64,000 bases of DNA from an uncultured Duncaniella sp. (GTDB taxonomy: Bacteria > Bacteroidota > Bacteroidia > Bacteroidales > Muribaculaceae), in NCBI RefSeq assembly GCF_910577345.1, contig NZ_CAJTMT010000004.1, forward strand, positions 103,117-167,116, read 5' to 3'. Each line of letters opens with the position of its first letter. Positions within the stretch are counted from its first letter, which is position 1. The notes beneath the pieces were generated by a model that had not been told where the DNA came from, made no database searches, and was given only the letters and a program-made list of their open reading frames with translations. Below are positions 59,651 to 64,000 of this stretch, piece by piece. A program made the translations under genes and the position numbers.

Positions 59651-61861
59651 ATGAATCACCATATAGATATATCCAAGGATATTGAGCGTCTGATCGCGCA
59701 GCGTCGGGTCAACGATGCCCTCGACCTCATTGACAATGCTACCGCCACTCTCGGCGCAAGTCCTGAACTGCGATCGGCTACCTCACGACTGCGCGAAAGC
59801 TATCAGTTCATGACCCACTACGCGCTCATGGGTATGCCGGATCCGGCACGTCCTGAACTGTATGCCGGTATTCTTGCCGACATCCGTGCGCTTGCCGACG
59901 AGCTTCACCGCCGTTCGCGTCTTGAGGATGCACCGACGCTCTATTTCAACACTCTACGCTATCAGAACACCCGTCCTGACATAAATATCGCCTCGCTTCT
60001 CGACGAGTGTCGCCGTGTCAACCGCCGTCTGCAGATGGCCATGCTGACCGAGGATGTCGAGAAGGCCGGACGCGAGTTCACGATTCGTGCAGAGGACATT
60101 GAGAAGCGGTTGTTCAACCAAATCTGGACCACTTATCCACTGAGTGTCGACGATGCTGCGGCCATCGGCAATCTTATGACCGACATTTCCCTCCCGCGCC
60201 ATTTCAAGCAACTGTGTGTGGCAGCCCTGATGCTCGGACAGCTCGAATATCCCGACGAACGCCGTCTGCGTCTGCTTATGGATGCATATACCTCGGATGA
60301 TGCCGAGTTGTCGGTCCGCGCACTCTGTTCGCTGCTGATTGTCATGTCGGTTCAGCGTGACCGCCCGTTCTCGCCGTCGCTTGTAAGACGGTTTGATTCA
60401 TTGCGCGAACTGCCGGGATGGGGTGCCGATGTGAAAATGGCATTGCTTCAGTTCATCCGTGCGCGTGACACAGAGCGAATTGGCCGCAAACTCACTGATG
60501 AGGTGATTCCTGAGATGATGAAGTTGCAGCCCGAACTTGAGAAACTTGGACGCGAGAAGCCACTTGACCCCGAATCGATGGAGGAGAATCCCGAATGGGC
60601 TGAACTGCTCGACAAATCCGGAGTGGCCGACAAGCTTAAAGAACTTCAGGAGATTCAGGAGGATGGCGGCGATGTGATGATGGTCACTTTCAGCAAGCTT
60701 AAGACATTCCCGTTTTTCAACGATATAGCCAACTGGTTCCTTCCCTTCCACACCGCCCATTCCTCGATTGCAGGAAGCAACGATGCTTCAGTCAGGATGC
60801 TTGCCGATGTGATGGAGGGTGTCCCCATGTTCTGCAACAGCGACAAGTATTCCATCATCCTTTCGCTGGCCCAGGTGCCGGAATCCCAAAAACAGATGAT
60901 GTCGTCGCAACTCAAAGCTCATTCGGCCCAGATGGCTGCCATGAGTTTCGGAGACCTTGACGCGTCGCTCAAAGGGCGTGAGCGCCTTGCCGGGAAATAT
61001 GTCCAGGACATCTACCGTTTCTTCCGCCTCTTCCGTCGTAAAGGTGAGTTTTCCGACCCCTTCGCCACCACGCTGAATCTCGTGACAGTTCCCCTGCTGT
61101 CGGATATATTCGATGATGCCGACACTCTTCTTCTTGTCGGCGAATTCTATTTCAAGCACAAGCATTTCGCGGATGCCTTCGATGTGTTCGAGCGTCTTGC
61201 CGACCGCGTGCCGCCTACGGCGCAGCTCTATCAGAAGATGGGCTACTGTATGCAGATGCTTGGTGCCGTAGATGAGGCAGTGAAGTATTATGAGCAGAGC
61301 GAACTTCTCAATTCCGAAAGCCTGTGGACTGTCAAGCGTCTTGCAATCTGCCATCGCAACTCGCGCAACTGGAAGGAAGCCGCGCGCTACTATTCACGTC
61401 TTGCCGCAGCCAATCCCGATGATGCAGGAGTGGCTTTGAATCTCGCTTTATGTCTGCTTGAGGCAGGACAGACAGCCGAGGCCGTCCAGCTTCTCCACAA
61501 GGTGGAGTTCCTGCAGGGTGAGAGTGATCGCTCGTCGCGTCCGTTGGTGAAGTGTGCGCTTCTGGAGGGTGATCTCGACAAGGCGCGCCGCTATTCCAAG
61601 TCGGTTGTCGCGCGCACACCGTCCGCTGCGGATCATCTCAATGCAGGCCATATCGAAATCCTCTCCGGGAATCTCGATGAGGGTGTCAAGTGTTATGCCG
61701 AGGCCATCGCGGCTGATAACTTCGATGTTGGTAACTATGTCCGTGCCATGAAGGCCGACATGGAGACCTACCGGGGATTGTCGTCGCTCGATCCTCTCAC
61801 GCTTGGCCTTATTCTCGACGAGGCCATAAGGCGTTCTTCCTCGCTCGGCCATAAAATGTAG
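59651..61861 (+). CDS. Large cytoplasmic tetratricopeptide-repeat protein of unknown function
   Basis: A 736-residue all-helical protein without signal peptide or membrane segment. The first 450 residues have no recognised domain. From about residue 490 to 690, TPR-like helix pairs appear, for example LVGEFYFKHKHFADAFDVFERL, LYQKMGYCMQMLGAVDEAVKYYEQ-type and ALNLALCLLEAGQTAEAVQLLH sequences. TPR arrays hold protein partners, so it is probably a scaffold or adaptor. Proteins of this kind are common in Bacteroidales, usually annotated only as tetratricopeptide repeat proteins. It is divergent from dxr and 54 bases before the M3 peptidase gene. Confidence 0.8.
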   Translation: MNHHIDISKDIERLIAQRRVNDALDLIDNATATLGASPELRSATSRLRESYQFMTHYALMGMPDPARPELYAGILADIRALADELHRRSRLEDAPTLYFNTLRYQNTRPDINIASLLDECRRVNRRLQMAMLTEDVEKAGREFTIRAEDIEKRLFNQIWTTYPLSVDDAAAIGNLMTDISLPRHFKQLCVAALMLGQLEYPDERRLRLLMDAYTSDDAELSVRALCSLLIVMSVQRDRPFSPSLVRRFDSLRELPGWGADVKMALLQFIRARDTERIGRKLTDEVIPEMMKLQPELEKLGREKPLDPESMEENPEWAELLDKSGVADKLKELQEIQEDGGDVMMVTFSKLKTFPFFNDIANWFLPFHTAHSSIAGSNDASVRMLADVMEGVPMFCNSDKYSIILSLAQVPESQKQMMSSQLKAHSAQMAAMSFGDLDASLKGRERLAGKYVQDIYRFFRLFRRKGEFSDPFATTLNLVTVPLLSDIFDDADTLLLVGEFYFKHKHFADAFDVFERLADRVPPTAQLYQKMGYCMQMLGAVDEAVKYYEQSELLNSESLWTVKRLAICHRNSRNWKEAARYYSRLAAANPDDAGVALNLALCLLEAGQTAEAVQLLHKVEFLQGESDRSSRPLVKCALLEGDLDKARRYSKSVVARTPSAADHLNAGHIEILSGNLDEGVKCYAEAIAADNFDVGNYVRAMKADMETYRGLSSLDPLTLGLILDEAIRRSSSLGHKM

Positions 61862-61915
61862 GGCCGGTGAGTTCTGCTGACGCAAACCAATCACATTCCA
61901 TTTCAATATCAATCC

Positions 61916-64000
61916 ATGCGTAAAATCTTATTATCGGCTTTTGCCGCTACATGTATTATGATTCAAGCTCAAAATCCGTTTTTTCAGGAATTCAGCTCGG
62001 CTCCCCACGGAGCCGCACCTTTCGACAAGATAAAATTCGAGGACTACGAACCGGCCATTGACCGTGGCATAAAACTCGGCCTTGAAGCTGTCGATGCCAT
62101 AGTCAACAATCCGGAGGCTCCGACCTTTGACAATACGATTGTCGCGCTCGAACGTGCCGATGCCGACCTCAACCGGGTGTTACTCGTCTTTGATCCCCTC
62201 CTGTCTGCGTTGAGCGATGACAATATGATGGATCTCTCAATGAAGATTACTCCAAGATTGTCGGACTATTCGACTTCAATCTCCCTTAACAAAGGGCTTT
62301 GGGAGCGTGTGAAGAATGTCTATGACCATCGTGCCGACTACAATCTCGCCAAGGAGGACAGTATGCTCCTCAAACGCACCTACGATTCATTTGTGCGCAA
62401 CGGTGCCCTCCTCGAAGGTGCAGACCGTGAGACCTACTCGAAGCTGTCGAGCCGCCTGAGCGAGCTGACCACCATTTTCGGTCAGAATGTGCTGAAGGAA
62501 ATGAACACCTACGAAATCTGGCTCGGTGCTAATGACCTTGCCGGACTGCCCGAAAGCTCTGTAGAGGCTGCCGCACTCGCCGCTAAGGAGAAGGGCCGTG
62601 ACGGTGAATATCTTTTCACTCTCGACCAGCCGGTCTACATGGCTTTCATGAAATACAGCGATCGCCGTGACCTCCGTGAGAAAATGTATCGTCTCTACAC
62701 CGGACGTAATGTCAAGGGGGAATACAACAATCTCCCCGTTATGAAGGAAATCGCCGAGACCCGCATGAAGATTGCAAATCTTCTCGGTTACAAGACGTAT
62801 GCGCACTATGCCCTTGAAAAGACAATGGCAAAGTCGCCGGATAAGGTATATGAACTCCTCAACTCGCTCCGCGATGCCTACATTCCCGCCCAGAAGGCTG
62901 AGTTCAAGGAACTCACTGACTACGCGTCGAAAATCGAAGGCAAGAAGATGGAGATCAAGCCCTGGGACTACAGCTACTACTCCAACAAGCTGAAGAATGC
63001 CAAGTATGCCTACGATGAGGAGAAGCTCCGTCCTTATTTCGAACTCAACAACGTCATTGACGGAGTGTTTGGCCTCGCCACTCGTCTCTATGGCCTTACT
63101 TTCAAGAAGAATCCTGATATTCCGGTGTATCATCCCGATGTGACGGCATTTGACGTGATTGATCGTGACGGTTCATTCCTCGGTGTCATATATACCGACT
63201 TCTTCCCGCGCGCAAGCAAGCGTCCCGGAGCGTGGATGACTGATTTCAAGAGTGAGGAGATTACAGCCGACGGCACTATGGTGCGTCCGCATGTATCTAT
63301 CGTGATGAACTTCACCAAGCCTACCGGCTCGAAGCCCTCGCTTCTTACTCCCTACGAGGTAGAGACCTTCCTGCATGAATTCGGCCATGCCCTCCACGGA
63401 CTCTTTGCCAATACGAAATATGCTTCCCTCTCCGGAACCAATGTGCTCCGCGATTTCGTGGAACTTCCCTCGCAGTTCAATGAAAACTATCTCACCGAGA
63501 AAGAATTCCTTGACGGTTTCGCGCGTCACTATCAGACGGGAGAGGCAATCCCCGCCGACCTTGTGAAGCAGATTGTAAGCTCCTCGCAGTTCGGAGCAGC
63601 ATACGCTTGTCTGCGTCAGCTCAACTTCGGACTTATCGACATGGCATGGCATAGCATCACCTCTCCGGTCGATGACCCCGAGAAGTTCGAGCAGGAAGCA
63701 GGCGCTTCAGTAGCGATGTTTGACCCCATCGAAGGCTCCGTCACCGGTAGCACCTTCTCCCATATCTTTGCAGGAGGCTATGCCGCCGGTTACTACAGCT
63801 ACAAATGGGCAGAAGTCCTCGACGCCGATGCATTCGCTCACTTCAAGGAACACGGCATATTCGACAGCGAGACCGCCGATTCATTCCGTCAGAATATCCT
63901 AATGCGCGGTGGAACAGAAAACCCCGATGAGCTCTACCGCCGTTTCCGTGGCAAGGACGCATCCATCGACGCCCTCCTCGAGCGCGACGGCATCCAATCC
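61916..64000 (+). CDS. M3-family metallopeptidase, Dcp-like (3' end outside window)
   Basis: A zinc peptidase related to peptidyl-dipeptidase Dcp and oligopeptidase A. The visible 695 residues begin MRKILLSAFAATCIMIQAQN, a signal peptide probably cut before Gln or Asn, so the enzyme is exported. The zinc motif HEFGH is at about residues 487-491 (TFLHEFGHALHGLF), and the expected downstream segment FSHIFAGGYAAGYYSYKWAEVLDAD near 619-643 is present. The family is about 690-710 residues long, so only the last few residues are missing. It may share a transcript with the TPR gene upstream. Confidence 0.92.
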   Translation, partial: MRKILLSAFAATCIMIQAQNPFFQEFSSAPHGAAPFDKIKFEDYEPAIDRGIKLGLEAVDAIVNNPEAPTFDNTIVALERADADLNRVLLVFDPLLSALSDDNMMDLSMKITPRLSDYSTSISLNKGLWERVKNVYDHRADYNLAKEDSMLLKRTYDSFVRNGALLEGADRETYSKLSSRLSELTTIFGQNVLKEMNTYEIWLGANDLAGLPESSVEAAALAAKEKGRDGEYLFTLDQPVYMAFMKYSDRRDLREKMYRLYTGRNVKGEYNNLPVMKEIAETRMKIANLLGYKTYAHYALEKTMAKSPDKVYELLNSLRDAYIPAQKAEFKELTDYASKIEGKKMEIKPWDYSYYSNKLKNAKYAYDEEKLRPYFELNNVIDGVFGLATRLYGLTFKKNPDIPVYHPDVTAFDVIDRDGSFLGVIYTDFFPRASKRPGAWMTDFKSEEITADGTMVRPHVSIVMNFTKPTGSKPSLLTPYEVETFLHEFGHALHGLFANTKYASLSGTNVLRDFVELPSQFNENYLTEKEFLDGFARHYQTGEAIPADLVKQIVSSSQFGAAYACLRQLNFGLIDMAWHSITSPVDDPEKFEQEAGASVAMFDPIEGSVTGSTFSHIFAGGYAAGYYSYKWAEVLDADAFAHFKEHGIFDSETADSFRQNILMRGGTENPDELYRRFRGKDASIDALLERDGIQS

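Overview
The window reads as chromosome from a member of the Bacteroidales, most likely the Muribaculaceae (S24-7) group. Supporting signs are Bacteroidetes-type promoters (a TAnnTTTG -7 box, in the best cases with a TTTG-like -33 box about 20 bases upstream), the near absence of Shine-Dalgarno sequences, the GLPGLI and OmpA/lipoprotein families, a type IX-like C-terminal sorting domain, and an spc operon arranged secY-map-infA-rpmJ without adk. The family assignment is inference; the phylum and order are well supported.

Bases 1-19633 hold the main ribosomal protein locus. A divergent metG (partial) is followed by rpsL-rpsG-fusA, the S10 cluster (rpsJ to rpsQ), the spc cluster (rplN to rpmJ, with secY, map and infA) and the alpha cluster (rpsM, rpsK, rpsD, rpoA, rplQ), ending at a clear intrinsic terminator. 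All genes point the same way and are closely packed except for two spacers of about 300 bases (before rpsH and before rpsD) and one of 161 bases with an internal promoter before rpsM. rplF has a perfect AAGGAGG ribosome binding site, which is exceptional here.

Bases 19634-26660 hold repeat-rich intergenic DNA, a small membrane protein, an MFS sugar permease, a gene-poor stretch of about 1 kb, transketolase, a tiny promoter-hairpin unit behind it, and a fused methionine sulfoxide reductase MsrAB. Bases 27059-33541 hold envelope genes: a secreted protein with a sorting-like tail, an OmpA-family protein downstream of a large surface lipoprotein, and an uncharacterised outer-membrane barrel.

Bases 33572-39895 hold the most system-like locus: a BlaI-type repressor, an M56/BlaR1-like membrane metallopeptidase that carries two TonB C-terminal domains, a GLPGLI protein and a large TonB-receptor-like barrel, closely spaced behind a promoter that overlaps a perfect 13-bp inverted repeat. 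I propose an envelope sensing operon unrelated to beta-lactams.

Bases 40004-64000 hold mostly housekeeping or conserved genes: a radical SAM/DUF4130 DNA-metabolism pair, two patatin-like lipases, a CpsB-type phosphatase next to a YafQ-type toxin-antitoxin pair, a GDPD-like protein with altered catalytic motifs, hemW, an AddB-like nuclease without a visible Walker A motif, holB, a cytoplasmic GH13 enzyme, dipeptidyl peptidase III, an RlmI-like methyltransferase, rseP, dxr, a TPR protein and a partial M3 peptidase. Several spacers carry short-period tandem repeats or paired hairpins. No tRNA, rRNA, CRISPR array, insertion sequence or phage gene was seen.
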